Assembly: GCA_023430705.1 (NCBI GenBank)
Contig: JAEYZJ010000157.1
Coordinates: forward strand, 1 to 11,159
From: Pseudomonadota bacterium
GTDB taxonomy: Bacteria; Pseudomonadota; Alphaproteobacteria; Rhizobiales; Devosiaceae
Direction of reading: 5' to 3'
DNA: 11,159 nucleotides
The translations under genes were made by a program, and so were the position numbers. This document shows positions 1 to 6,647 of this stretch, one piece after another (the first letter of the stretch is position 1; the number at the start of each line of letters is the position of its first letter). The notes below the pieces were generated by a model. The model did not search any database, was not told where the DNA came from, and saw nothing but the letters and a program-made list of their open reading frames with translations.

Positions 1-1627
1 GGGCTTCGACTGGCCTAAATCCATGCAGTGGGGCAACGGCGGGCTGACCTGGGTGCGGCCGCTCCGCGCCATCACCGCGACTTTCGGCACCGACAATGAC
101 GAGCCGGAGGTGATCCCCTTCCAGTCCGGCACCATCGCCAGCGGGCAGACGACCTACGGCCACCGCTTCCTTTCGCCCGAGCAGATCCGCGTACGCCGCT
201 TCGACGACTACGTGCAGGCGCTCGAGAGGGCCAAGGTCGTGCTCGATATCGACCGCCGCAAGGAAATCATCAAGGCCGACGCCGACAACCTCGCCTTCGC
301 GCAGGGCCTCACGGTCATCCACGACGAAGGCCTGCTCGAAGAAGTCGCCGGCCTCGTCGAGTGGCCGGTGGTCATGATGGGCTCGTTCGACCCTGCCTTC
401 CTCGAAGTGCCCGAGGAAGTGATCATTGCCACCATCCGCGCCAACCAGAAGTGCTTCTGCCTGCGCGATGCGTCTGGCAAGCTGGCGCCGAGGTTCATCA
501 TCACCTCCAACCAGATCGCGGAGGACGGAGGCCAGACCATCGTTGCCGGCAACGAGCGCGTCATTCGCGCCCGCCTCTCCGATGCCAGCTTCTTCTACAA
601 GTCCGATCTGGCACTGCCGCTCGAGCACGGCCTGCCCAAGCTCGAGGAGAGCGTGTTCCACGCCAGGCTCGGCACGCAGTTCCAGCGCGTCGAGCGGCTG
701 GTGAAGCTCGCCGGCGAGATCGCACCAAAGGTTGGCGCCGACGTCGAGCAAGCCAGGCGCGCCGCGATGCTCGCCAAGGCCGACCTCACCACCGGCATGG
801 TCGGCGAGTTCCCGGAGTTGCAGGGCCTCATGGGCCGCTACTACGCACTGGCACAGGGCGAACCCGCGGCCATCGCGAACGCCATCGCCGATCACTACAA
901 ACCGCTTGGTCCCACAGACCTGGTGCCGGCCGAGCCGGTCGCCATCGCCGTGGCCCTCGCCGACAAGCTCGACACCCTCAGCGGGTTCTGGGCCATCGAC
1001 GAAAAGCCCACCGGCTCGCGCGACCCGTTCGCCCTTCGCCGCGCCGCGCTCGGGGTCATCCGCATCATCACCGACAACGAGCTGACATTCCCGCTCGAGG
1101 TCGACCCGGACCTGCTGTCCTTCTTCCACGATCGCCTGAAGGTGTCGCTGCGCGACGCCGGGGCGCGGCACGACCTGGTCGACGCGGTGATTTCCCGGGA
1201 CAGCAACGACATCCTCGAGATCACGCGCCGGGTCGAGGCGCTGGGCAGGCTGCTGGGCTCCGAGGATGGCATCAATCTGCTTGCCGGCTATCGACGCGCC
1301 GCCAACATACTCTCCGCAGAGGAAAAGAAGGACGGCCGCAGGTACGACGCTCCCGTGGTCGAGGAGCAGCTCAAGGTCGACGAAGAGATCGCGCTGGCCG
1401 ACGCCATCATGAAGGCGGACGCTGCTGTCGCCGCAAAGGTCCAGGCCAACGACTACGAGGGGGCTATCGCGGGACTCGGGACGCTGCGGCAGCCGGTCGA
1501 TGCGTTCTTCGAGGCGGTACTGGTCAACGATGCCGACCCGGCGGTGCGCGCCAACCGGCTGAACCTGCTCGCCAAACTGCGGGACACGATGCAACTCGTC
1601 GCCAATTTCTCCAGGGTCGCAGGCTAG
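1..1627 (+). CDS. glyS: Glycyl-tRNA synthetase beta subunit (5' partial)
   Basis: Beta subunit of the heterotetrameric (alpha2beta2) bacterial glycyl-tRNA synthetase, which charges tRNA-Gly in the cytoplasm together with GlyQ. The reading frame is already open at the left edge (codons begin at base 2, reading GFDWPKSMQWGNGGLTWVRP), so the gene starts outside the window; the Met at base 23 is internal. About 541 residues are visible and the family is usually about 690-700, so roughly the first fifth is missing. The visible part includes the GlyS core (the QTTYGHRF, VEWPVVMMGSFDPAFLEVPEEV and DPFALRRAALGVIRI segments are typical) and ends in a DALR-like anticodon-binding region (FFEAVLVNDADPAVRANRLNLL). 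The stop codon TAG at 1625-1627 shares bases with the stop of the opposing transporter gene. glyQ would be expected just upstream, outside the window. Confidence 0.97.
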   Translation, partial: GFDWPKSMQWGNGGLTWVRPLRAITATFGTDNDEPEVIPFQSGTIASGQTTYGHRFLSPEQIRVRRFDDYVQALERAKVVLDIDRRKEIIKADADNLAFAQGLTVIHDEGLLEEVAGLVEWPVVMMGSFDPAFLEVPEEVIIATIRANQKCFCLRDASGKLAPRFIITSNQIAEDGGQTIVAGNERVIRARLSDASFFYKSDLALPLEHGLPKLEESVFHARLGTQFQRVERLVKLAGEIAPKVGADVEQARRAAMLAKADLTTGMVGEFPELQGLMGRYYALAQGEPAAIANAIADHYKPLGPTDLVPAEPVAIAVALADKLDTLSGFWAIDEKPTGSRDPFALRRAALGVIRIITDNELTFPLEVDPDLLSFFHDRLKVSLRDAGARHDLVDAVISRDSNDILEITRRVEALGRLLGSEDGINLLAGYRRAANILSAEEKKDGRRYDAPVVEEQLKVDEEIALADAIMKADAAVAAKVQANDYEGAIAGLGTLRQPVDAFFEAVLVNDADPAVRANRLNLLAKLRDTMQLVANFSRVAG

Positions 1628-2319
1628 ACCACGGCCCCGAAGAGCAAACCGACGCCGAACGTCACCACCATGGCGATGACGCCCCAGACGACCACCCTTA
1701 TTGCCGGTCGCAGCATGCCGGCGCCGCCGGTCCAGCCGCCAAGCGCGCCGAGCACGGCCAGGGCCAGCACAGTCACGACCATGGCTGTCACAATCAGCGT
1801 GCCGGGCGGGCTGAGCAGCACCGCGACCAGCGGCACGGCCGCGCCCGAGGCAAAGGTGATTGCCGACGTCACCGCTGCCTGCAGCGGCCTCGCCGCCAGG
1901 TGTCCGACGATCCCCAGTTCGTCCCGGGCGTGAGCCGCCAGCGCGTCACCGGCCATCAGCTCGGTGGCCACCTGGCGGGCGAGTTCTTCACTGAGTCCGC
2001 GCTCGCGATAGATCGAGGTCAGTTCATCGAACTCCTGCTCCGGCATTTCCGCCAGTTCGCGACGCTCCCGCTCGAGGTCGGCCTTCTCGGTGTCAGCCTG
2101 CGAGCTCACCGAAACGTACTCGCCCGCCGCCATCGACAGTGATCCGGCGACCAGTCCGGCGACACCCGCCGAGAGGATCGCATTGTGGTCGGCGCTGGCC
2201 GCAGCTATGCCGACGATCAGGCTCGAGGTGGAGACGATCCCGTCGTTGGCCCCCAGCACTGCCGCGCGCAGCCAGCCGATGCGGTCCATCGCATGTCGTT
2301 CGGTGTGCAACCTGCTCAT
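1624..2319 (-). CDS. VIT1/CCC1 family (VIT-type) iron/manganese transporter
   Basis: A 231-residue inner-membrane protein of the VIT1/CCC1 family, whose members move Fe2+ and/or Mn2+ (known in plant and yeast vacuoles; bacterial members are less studied). The N-terminus has the family signature RIGWLRAAVLGANDGIVSTSSLIVG (residues 13-37). About five membrane segments are visible: near residues 16-40, 45-70, 147-168, 174-195 and 207-228. Between the second and third lies a charged cytosolic region (about 73-142), rich in Glu (ERERRELAEMPEQEFDEL), matching the metal-binding domain position of VIT1. The start at 2319 keeps the conserved LHTERHAMDRIGW lead-in and has GGGAG 10 nt upstream; an internal Met at 2289 is the alternative. 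It converges on glyS, with the two stop codons sharing CTAG at 1624-1627, and diverges from the CPBP protease gene. Metal specificity cannot be told from sequence. Confidence 0.92.
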   Translation of the reverse strand: MSRLHTERHAMDRIGWLRAAVLGANDGIVSTSSLIVGIAAASADHNAILSAGVAGLVAGSLSMAAGEYVSVSSQADTEKADLERERRELAEMPEQEFDELTSIYRERGLSEELARQVATELMAGDALAAHARDELGIVGHLAARPLQAAVTSAITFASGAAVPLVAVLLSPPGTLIVTAMVVTVLALAVLGALGGWTGGAGMLRPAIRVVVWGVIAMVVTFGVGLLFGAVV

Positions 2320-2332
2320 CTGCGCGTTTCTC

Positions 2333-2344
2333 CCGTTACAACGG
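2333..2344. repeat. Perfect 12-bp inverted repeat in the transporter leader
   Basis: CCGTT-AC-AACGG reads the same on both strands. It lies 14-25 nt upstream of the transporter start and overlaps its GGGAG ribosome binding site (2330-2334). It could be an operator or a small leader hairpin, or chance; no known regulator motif is recognised. Confidence 0.35.
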
Positions 2345-2442
2345 TCAGCGAAGCGCCCTCTTGTGTAGTCACGGCGAGTGGCCCGATCCTCGCACGTGCC
2401 ATCGGCATCTGATCAGGATCGGCCGGCCCGCGGACCAGCGCG

Positions 2443-2472
2443 TTGACGGAGATCAATCGGCCGCGTCTCGAT
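2443..2472 (+). promoter_or_regulatory. Possible sigma-70 promoter for the CPBP protease gene
   Basis: TTGACG (2443-2448) is a good -35 element. The best -10 at usual spacing is the weak CTCGAT (2467-2472). The call rests on the -35 alone. The rest of the divergent 2320-2502 gap shows no clear promoter for the transporter. Confidence 0.3.
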
Positions 2473-2502
2473 GTCGGCACGACTGGCTGATCGGAGGAGA
2501 CG

Positions 2503-3282
2503 ATGGGGCGACCGGTTGCGCTGTTTGTGACGCTGACCTTTCTCTGGGCTTGGGCCTTCTGGGGCTACTGGGTCGTATTCATGCCCCCCGGCGGCCTTGT
2601 GCTCAGTCCCGGCTTCCTCGCCAGCGCCATCATCGGCGGCTTCGCGCCGTCCTTTGCCGCCCTGGCAGTGCTGGCCCTGACCGAAGGTGGCGCTGCTGCC
2701 CGCCGTTTGCTTGCAAGGCTGCGTCAGTGGCCGGGGACCGCATGGTCGCTGCTCGCGCTCCTCCTCGCGCCGGGGCTCGCGGCAGTGGGCTGGGTTCTCG
2801 AAGGCACCATGCTCACTCTCATCTTTCCGGACGTTCGGTCGCTCCTGCCGGTCCTGCTCGCTTGGCCGTTGCTGGCGGCGCTCGGGGAGGAACTCGGCTG
2901 GCGCGGATTCCTTTATCCGCGCCTTGTCGATCGTGCCGGCCCCCTCGGTGCCGCTGTCACCGTGGGCCTCCTCTGGGGCTTGTGGCACCTGCCCGCCGAC
3001 TATGTGGGCCTCAAGGCCACCGGAGGATGGTTCTGGCTCGCGTTCCTCATCAACGGCCCGCTGGTCCTGACCGGACACGCTCTGGTCATGGCGTGGCTCT
3101 GGAGCCGGACCGGGGGCAACCTCGTCGCCATGGTACTCTACCACATCGGCATCACCGCCGCTGCCATGCTTGCCCCCTCCCCCGGCCCGGAGCCGCTCGC
3201 CCAGATCGCCGGAGCCGCAATTGCAGCGGGTGTGGTCTGGGCGGCCGCCGGCCTGCTCTGGGGCCTGTCGAGACCGAGGTAG
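2503..3282 (+). CDS. CPBP family intramembrane glutamic endopeptidase (Abi/CAAX-protease type)
   Basis: A 259-residue hydrophobic protein of the CPBP (CAAX protease and bacteriocin-processing) family, multi-pass membrane proteins whose conserved residues form a glutamate-based protease site. All three family motifs are visible: EExxxR as GEELGWRGF (E129, E130, R134), FxxxH-like as WGLWHLP (H162), and a third His region at NLVAMVLYHIG (N206, H214). Membrane segments are evident near residues 5-25, 38-60, 81-100, 112-127, 148-165, 176-200 and 233-254. The ATG has a strong GGAGGAG (2493-2499) just upstream. It stands alone, divergent from the metal transporter and 106 bp ahead of the radical SAM gene. 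No bacteriocin or lantibiotic cluster is nearby, so immunity or processing cannot be assigned and the substrate is unknown. The overlapping open frames on the opposite strand are shadows of this gene. Confidence 0.9.
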   Translation: MGRPVALFVTLTFLWAWAFWGYWVVFMPPGGLVLSPGFLASAIIGGFAPSFAALAVLALTEGGAAARRLLARLRQWPGTAWSLLALLLAPGLAAVGWVLEGTMLTLIFPDVRSLLPVLLAWPLLAALGEELGWRGFLYPRLVDRAGPLGAAVTVGLLWGLWHLPADYVGLKATGGWFWLAFLINGPLVLTGHALVMAWLWSRTGGNLVAMVLYHIGITAAAMLAPSPGPEPLAQIAGAAIAAGVVWAAAGLLWGLSRPR

Positions 3283-3305
3283 AGAGAACTTATCCCCGCA
3301 TGTTT

Positions 3306-3320
3306 GTTCTTGTTCCGTTC
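3306..3320 (+). promoter_or_regulatory. Candidate LexA (SOS) box, GTTC-N7-GTTC
   Basis: GTTCTTGTTCCGTTC is an exact match to the direct-repeat LexA site known in Alphaproteobacteria (GTTC-N7-GTTC), with GTTC at 3306-3309 and 3317-3320. It lies 68 nt before the radical SAM start and covers the putative -35, where a repressor would block RNA polymerase. A third GTTC sits inside at 3312-3315. Confidence 0.6.
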
Positions 3321-3338
3321 TCATCGCGATGCTATTTA
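3310..3338 (+). promoter_or_regulatory. Putative promoter of the radical SAM gene
   Basis: TTGTTC (3310-3315) and TATTTA (3333-3338) are separated by 17 bp in a locally AT-richer stretch. The -35 lies within the candidate LexA box. Transcription would begin near 3345, giving a leader of about 45 nt. Confidence 0.4.
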
Positions 3339-3359
3339 TGGTGGAACGTTACCCGGCGC

Positions 3360-3364
3360 GACTC
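3360..3364. other. GANTC (CcrM) site in the radical SAM leader
   Basis: GACTC lies 25-29 nt before the radical SAM start, between the putative promoter and the ribosome binding site. It is one of only two GANTC sites I find in the non-coding gaps of this window. Confidence 0.4.
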
Positions 3365-3388
3365 GCGTTGTGGTTTTGGAGATCGAAC

Positions 3389-4534
3389 ATGCGGCTCACC
3401 GCACCGAATTTCGAACAGCTCGAGAAGCTCAACGGTACCCGGGACGCCGACCTGATTGCGCGGCGCTTTGTCGATCCGGCGCTCAACCGCGGCCGGGGGG
3501 CGCAGACGAACAAGGGCAGCCGTTACGATCGCGAGAGCCGCGAGGCGTTCGATGACGGCTGGGGCATGGTGGAAGACCTCAAGCCCTTCGAGACCATCGA
3601 GCATGTCGAGCGCGCCCGCACCATCATCACCCGCAACGAGAGCCCGGACATCGGCTTCGACCGCTCGATCAATGCATATCGCGGTTGCGAGCATGGGTGC
3701 TCCTACTGCTTCGCCCGGCCAACCCACGCCTATCTTGGCCACTCGCCCGGCCTCGAGTTCGAGCGCGACATCTACGTCAAGACCAACGCGGTGGAGCAGC
3801 TGCGTCGTGAGCTTGCCGACAAGCGGTACAAGCCCCGGCCCATCGCCATGGGCACCAACACCGACCCGTACCAGCCGGCTGAGCGCAAGCACAAGCTGAC
3901 GCGCGGCATCCTGCAACTCATGCTGGAGACCCGGCATCCGGTGACGATCACCACGAAGTCGGCGCTGGTGGTGCGTGACCTCGATATCCTCAAGCCGCTG
4001 GCGGAGCTGAACCTCGTGCGCGTGGCGCTCTCGATCACCAGCATGGACCACAAGCTCTCTCGCAAGATGGAACCGCGGGCCTCGACTCCTGAGAAGCGGC
4101 TGGAGGCGGTGCGGCTTCTGTCAGAGGCGGGCGTGCCCACGATGGTGATCGCAGCCCCGATGATCCCGGCAATCAACGATATGGAACTGGAGCGCATCCT
4201 TGATGCCGCCGCGGCGCAGGGCGCGCGCGACGCGAGCGCCATCCTCGTCCGCCTGCCGCTGGAAGTTCGGGACATCTTCCGCGAGTGGCTGCTGCGCCAC
4301 TTCCCTGACCGGGTGAGCCACGTCATGGGCCTCATCCGCGACGCCCGCGGCGGCAAGGACAACGACCCGAACTTCCACACCCGCTTCATTGGGGACGGAC
4401 CATATGCCGAGCTGCTGCGGCAGCGCCTCGACCGCGCCAAGGCGCGCTACGGCCTCAACAAGTCCGTTCCGGCGTTGCGCACGGACCTGTTCGAACATCC
4501 AAGGGTCGACGACGGGCAGATGAGCCTTTTCTAG
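3389..4534 (+). CDS. PA0069/Rv2578c family radical SAM protein (spore photoproduct lyase-like)
   Basis: A 381-residue radical SAM protein of the PA0069/Rv2578c type, annotated in many genomes as SplB-like (related to spore photoproduct lyase) but without an established reaction. The [4Fe-4S] motif CxxxCxxC is seen as CEHGCSYC (C100, C104, C107), preceded by the family lead RGRGAQTNKGSRYD (from about residue 34) and DIGFDRSINAYRGC, and followed by GTNTDPYQPAE in the SAM barrel. The start at 3389 has GGAGA 6 nt upstream and begins just before the conserved region; the open frame runs back to 3170, but that extension overlaps the CPBP gene and is low in family-like sequence, so I reject it. The protein ends in QMSLF, resembling a DNA sliding-clamp-binding peptide. 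A candidate SOS box and promoter lie upstream. A role in repairing DNA lesions is an inference. Confidence 0.93.
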   Translation: MRLTAPNFEQLEKLNGTRDADLIARRFVDPALNRGRGAQTNKGSRYDRESREAFDDGWGMVEDLKPFETIEHVERARTIITRNESPDIGFDRSINAYRGCEHGCSYCFARPTHAYLGHSPGLEFERDIYVKTNAVEQLRRELADKRYKPRPIAMGTNTDPYQPAERKHKLTRGILQLMLETRHPVTITTKSALVVRDLDILKPLAELNLVRVALSITSMDHKLSRKMEPRASTPEKRLEAVRLLSEAGVPTMVIAAPMIPAINDMELERILDAAAAQGARDASAILVRLPLEVRDIFREWLLRHFPDRVSHVMGLIRDARGGKDNDPNFHTRFIGDGPYAELLRQRLDRAKARYGLNKSVPALRTDLFEHPRVDDGQMSLF

Positions 4535-4578
4535 ACGGGGGTGTGGCAACAAGCGCCGCCCGGGGACCAACTTAACCC

Positions 4579-4607
4579 TTGCCTTGCCCGTCTCGAGGGC
4601 GATGCTA
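4579..4607 (+). promoter_or_regulatory. Possible promoter for rnhB
   Basis: TTGCCT (4579-4584) and ATGCTA (4602-4607) are 17 bp apart. Transcription from here would begin at or next to the ATG at 4613, implying a leaderless or nearly leaderless mRNA. Both elements are imperfect. Confidence 0.25.
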
Positions 4608-4612
4608 GCGGG

Positions 4613-5305
4613 ATGCCTGCCGAATCGCCCATTCCGGTCGCCCCTACCCTGCCCACACTCAAGTTCGAGCGCGCGGCGATCAAGCGCGGCGCGACCATCG
4701 TCTGCGGCGTGGATGAGGCGGGCCGGGGCCCGCTCGCCGGCCCGGTGGTGGTTTCTGCCGTGGTGCTCAACCACCGGCGCGTGCCCGCAGGGCTCAACGA
4801 CTCCAAGCTGCTGACCGCGCAGGACCGTGAGGAGCTCTACGAGGAGATCATGGCCAAGGCCATCGTCTCCATTGCGGTGATGCCGCCCAACGTCATTGCA
4901 CGGATGAACATCCTCCAGGCGTCCCTCCACGGCATGCGCCAAGCCGTGCTTGGTCTCAAGGTCAAGGTCGACCATGTGCTCGTCGACGGCAACATGGTGC
5001 CCAAGCACCTGCCTTGCGCCGGCCAGGCCATCGTCGGCGGTGACGGCAAGTCGGTGTCCATCGCGGCGGCCTCGATCGTCGCCAAGGTGACGCGCGACCG
5101 GATGTGCCAGATCATGCATTGCGAGGAACCGCATTACGGCTTTGACAGCCATAAGGGCTATGCCGCGCCAGTTCATCTGGCGGCCCTCACCGAGCACGGA
5201 CCCGGCCGCCATCACCGGATGGATTTCGCGCCCTGCATCGAGGCGCGGCGCCTCAGGGACGCTGGCATCGTCGCACCCGAGCAGCAGCAGGTGGTCGCCG
5301 CTTAG
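4613..5305 (+). CDS. rnhB: Ribonuclease HII
   Basis: RNase HII cuts RNA in RNA:DNA hybrids and at single ribonucleotides in DNA, starting ribonucleotide excision repair. The 230-residue protein carries the four acidic metal-binding residues: D34 and E35 in CGVDEAGRGPLAGPVV, D125 in LVDGN, and D144 in GGDGKS; SIAAASIVAKVTRDR, YGFDSHKGY and EHGPGRHHRMDF complete the family pattern. The ATG at 4613 is preferred over the in-frame GTG at 4541, because residues before 4613 look unlike the family and the GTG has no spaced ribosome binding site. GAGGG (4595-4599) is 13 nt away, rather far. A short Pro-rich N-terminal tail precedes the catalytic fold. It is followed 112 bp later by ccrM, an arrangement common in Alphaproteobacteria. 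Confidence 0.96.
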   Translation: MPAESPIPVAPTLPTLKFERAAIKRGATIVCGVDEAGRGPLAGPVVVSAVVLNHRRVPAGLNDSKLLTAQDREELYEEIMAKAIVSIAVMPPNVIARMNILQASLHGMRQAVLGLKVKVDHVLVDGNMVPKHLPCAGQAIVGGDGKSVSIAAASIVAKVTRDRMCQIMHCEEPHYGFDSHKGYAAPVHLAALTEHGPGRHHRMDFAPCIEARRLRDAGIVAPEQQQVVAA

Positions 5306-5328
5306 GCGATCGAGCCTGCATCAGCGGT

Positions 5329-5344
5329 TTAACCTATCAGTAAC
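5329..5344 (+). promoter_or_regulatory. Second, degenerate CtrA-like site
   Basis: TTAA (5329-5332), seven bases, then GTAAC (5340-5344) differ from the CtrA consensus at one base. It lies 24 bp upstream of the perfect box, so CtrA could bind both on the same DNA. This is inference. Confidence 0.35.
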
Positions 5345-5352
5345 CGCCGCGC

Positions 5353-5368
5353 TTAAATCCCCTTTAAC
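5353..5368 (+). promoter_or_regulatory. CtrA-binding box in the ccrM promoter
   Basis: TTAA (5353-5356), seven bases, then TTAAC (5364-5368) match the full CtrA consensus TTAA-N7-TTAAC. CtrA control of ccrM is established in Caulobacter. The box lies 50 nt before the ccrM start, about where a -35 region would be; a weak -10 may be TTAGTA (5393-5398). Confidence 0.75.
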
Positions 5369-5417
5369 CCTAACGCCTTACAACCGATCCCGTTAGTACT
5401 GCGTCAGGGTTCGAGTA

Positions 5418-6548
5418 ATGTTGCGTACCGCGCTTACGGCGGAAGCCGCCGATGCGGAGGGGAGAGTGCTCCCCATCGACACCATCCTTGTGGGCGATTG
5501 CATCGCACACATGAATGCCTTGCCGGCCGGCTCGGTTGACCTGATCTTTGCCGATCCCCCCTACAATCTCCAGCTGGAGCAGGGGCTCACTCGCCCAGAC
5601 CAGTCCAGGGTCGACGGCGTCGACGACGACTGGGACAAGTTCGACAGCTTCGCCCACTATGATGCTTTCACGCGGGCCTGGCTGCAGGCGGCGAGGCGCG
5701 TCCTCAAGCCTGATGGCGCCATCTGGGTCATCGGCTCCTATCACAACATCTTCCGCCTCGGCGTCGCTCTCCAGGACCTCGACTTCTGGATGCTCAACGA
5801 CGTCATCTGGCGCAAGGCCAACCCCATGCCGAACTTCCGAGGCACGCGGTTCACCAATGCGCACGAGACACTGATCTGGGCGGCGAGAGACCGCAGCTCC
5901 CGCGTCACCTTCAACTACGAGCAGCTCAAGCTCGGCAACGACGACGTGCAGATGCGCTCGGACTGGCTGTTCCCTATCTGCACCGGGTCCGAGCGTCTGA
6001 AGGGCGACGACGAAGGCAAGCTGCATCCGACGCAGAAGCCCGAGGCACTGCTCTACCGGGTGCTGACCGCCACCACCCGGCCGGGCGACGTCGTGCTCGA
6101 TCCCTTCTTCGGCACCGGCACCACCGGTGCGGTCGCCAAGAAGCTGGGCCGCCACTTCATCGGCATCGAACGCGAGGACACCTACATCGCCGGCGCGCTG
6201 AAGCGAATCGCGGCCATCAAGCCCCTCAGTGCCCAGGCAATCGAGACGGTCGTCCCGAAACGGCAGGCGCCGCGCGTCGCCTTCGGCTCCCTGGTCGAGA
6301 TGGGCCTCATCTCGCCCGGCACTGAGCTCTATGACGAGCGTCAGCGGTTCAGCGCCATGGTGCGTGCCGACGGCTCGCTCGTCTCCGGCCAGCACATGGG
6401 CTCCATCCACCGGGTGGGCGCGCTCGTCCAGGGTGCGGAAGCCTGCAACGGCTGGACCTTCTGGCACGCCCGCCAGGGCAGCCGGCTCGCCCCCATCGAC
6501 GATTTCCGAACCCAGGTTCGCGCCGAGATGGGTCGACTTTCAGCCTGA
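5418..6548 (+). CDS. ccrM: Cell-cycle-regulated adenine DNA methyltransferase CcrM (GANTC-specific)
   Basis: CcrM methylates the adenine in GANTC and ties gene expression to passage of the replication fork in Alphaproteobacteria. The 376-residue protein follows CcrM along its whole length: catalytic motif DPPYNLQL (residues 46-53) comes first and the SAM-binding motif DPFFGTGTTG (228-237) later, the beta-class order; DGAIWVIGSYHNIFR, WRKANPMPNFRGTRFTNAHETLIW and HPTQKPEALLYRV are hallmark stretches. The C-terminal region (about 285-370), with NGWTFWH, is the CcrM-specific RAMA-type domain needed for DNA recognition. Compared with Caulobacter CcrM it has about 18 extra N-terminal residues, as is common in rhizobia. 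The ATG at 5418 is the first in frame; only a weak AGGG (5406-5409) precedes it. It sits downstream of a perfect CtrA box and ends at a strong hairpin. Confidence 0.97.
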   Translation: MLRTALTAEAADAEGRVLPIDTILVGDCIAHMNALPAGSVDLIFADPPYNLQLEQGLTRPDQSRVDGVDDDWDKFDSFAHYDAFTRAWLQAARRVLKPDGAIWVIGSYHNIFRLGVALQDLDFWMLNDVIWRKANPMPNFRGTRFTNAHETLIWAARDRSSRVTFNYEQLKLGNDDVQMRSDWLFPICTGSERLKGDDEGKLHPTQKPEALLYRVLTATTRPGDVVLDPFFGTGTTGAVAKKLGRHFIGIEREDTYIAGALKRIAAIKPLSAQAIETVVPKRQAPRVAFGSLVEMGLISPGTELYDERQRFSAMVRADGSLVSGQHMGSIHRVGALVQGAEACNGWTFWHARQGSRLAPIDDFRTQVRAEMGRLSA

Positions 6549-6578
6549 TCCTGACCTCCAATCAACCAGGCTAGCATC

Positions 6579-6614
6579 ACCGCCGGTGCGAAAGCGCCGG
6601 CGGTCTGTTGTTGT
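6579..6614 (+). terminator. Intrinsic terminator after ccrM
   Basis: An 11-bp stem (left arm 6579-6589, right arm 6594-6604, with one G-U pair at 6587/6596) is capped by a GAAA tetraloop and followed by a T-rich run, TCTGTTGTTGT (6604-6614). It suits ccrM on the + strand. Read from mutY, the wobble becomes an A-C mismatch and no U-tract follows, so it is weaker in that direction. Confidence 0.75.
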
Positions 6615-6647
6615 GGTGATTGCACCCCACGGCAGGCCCGAACGCGT

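Noticed and set aside
361..2142. 593-codon plus-strand frame overlapping glyS and the transporter
   Set aside because: Arg/His/Gly-rich low-complexity translation out of frame with glyS; typical GC-rich artefact.
2409..2416. CTGATCAG palindrome in the transporter/CPBP gap
   Set aside because: An 8-bp palindrome that does not extend outward; expected by chance at this length.
2413..3324. Long minus-strand open frame (303 codons) opposite the CPBP gene
   Set aside because: It mirrors the CPBP coding region, its product is a Gly/Glu/Arg-rich mix without family resemblance, and the sense frame carries all catalytic motifs.
3170..3388. N-terminal extension of the radical SAM gene to 3170
   Set aside because: It overlaps the CPBP gene, looks like out-of-frame translation, and would start upstream of the likely promoter; 3389 has a good ribosome binding site.
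4572..4586. TTAAC half-site upstream of rnhB as a CtrA box
   Set aside because: No second TTAA at seven-base spacing.
4541..4612. GTG start giving rnhB 24 more residues
   Set aside because: No spaced ribosome binding site, and the extra residues are unlike RNase HII N-termini.
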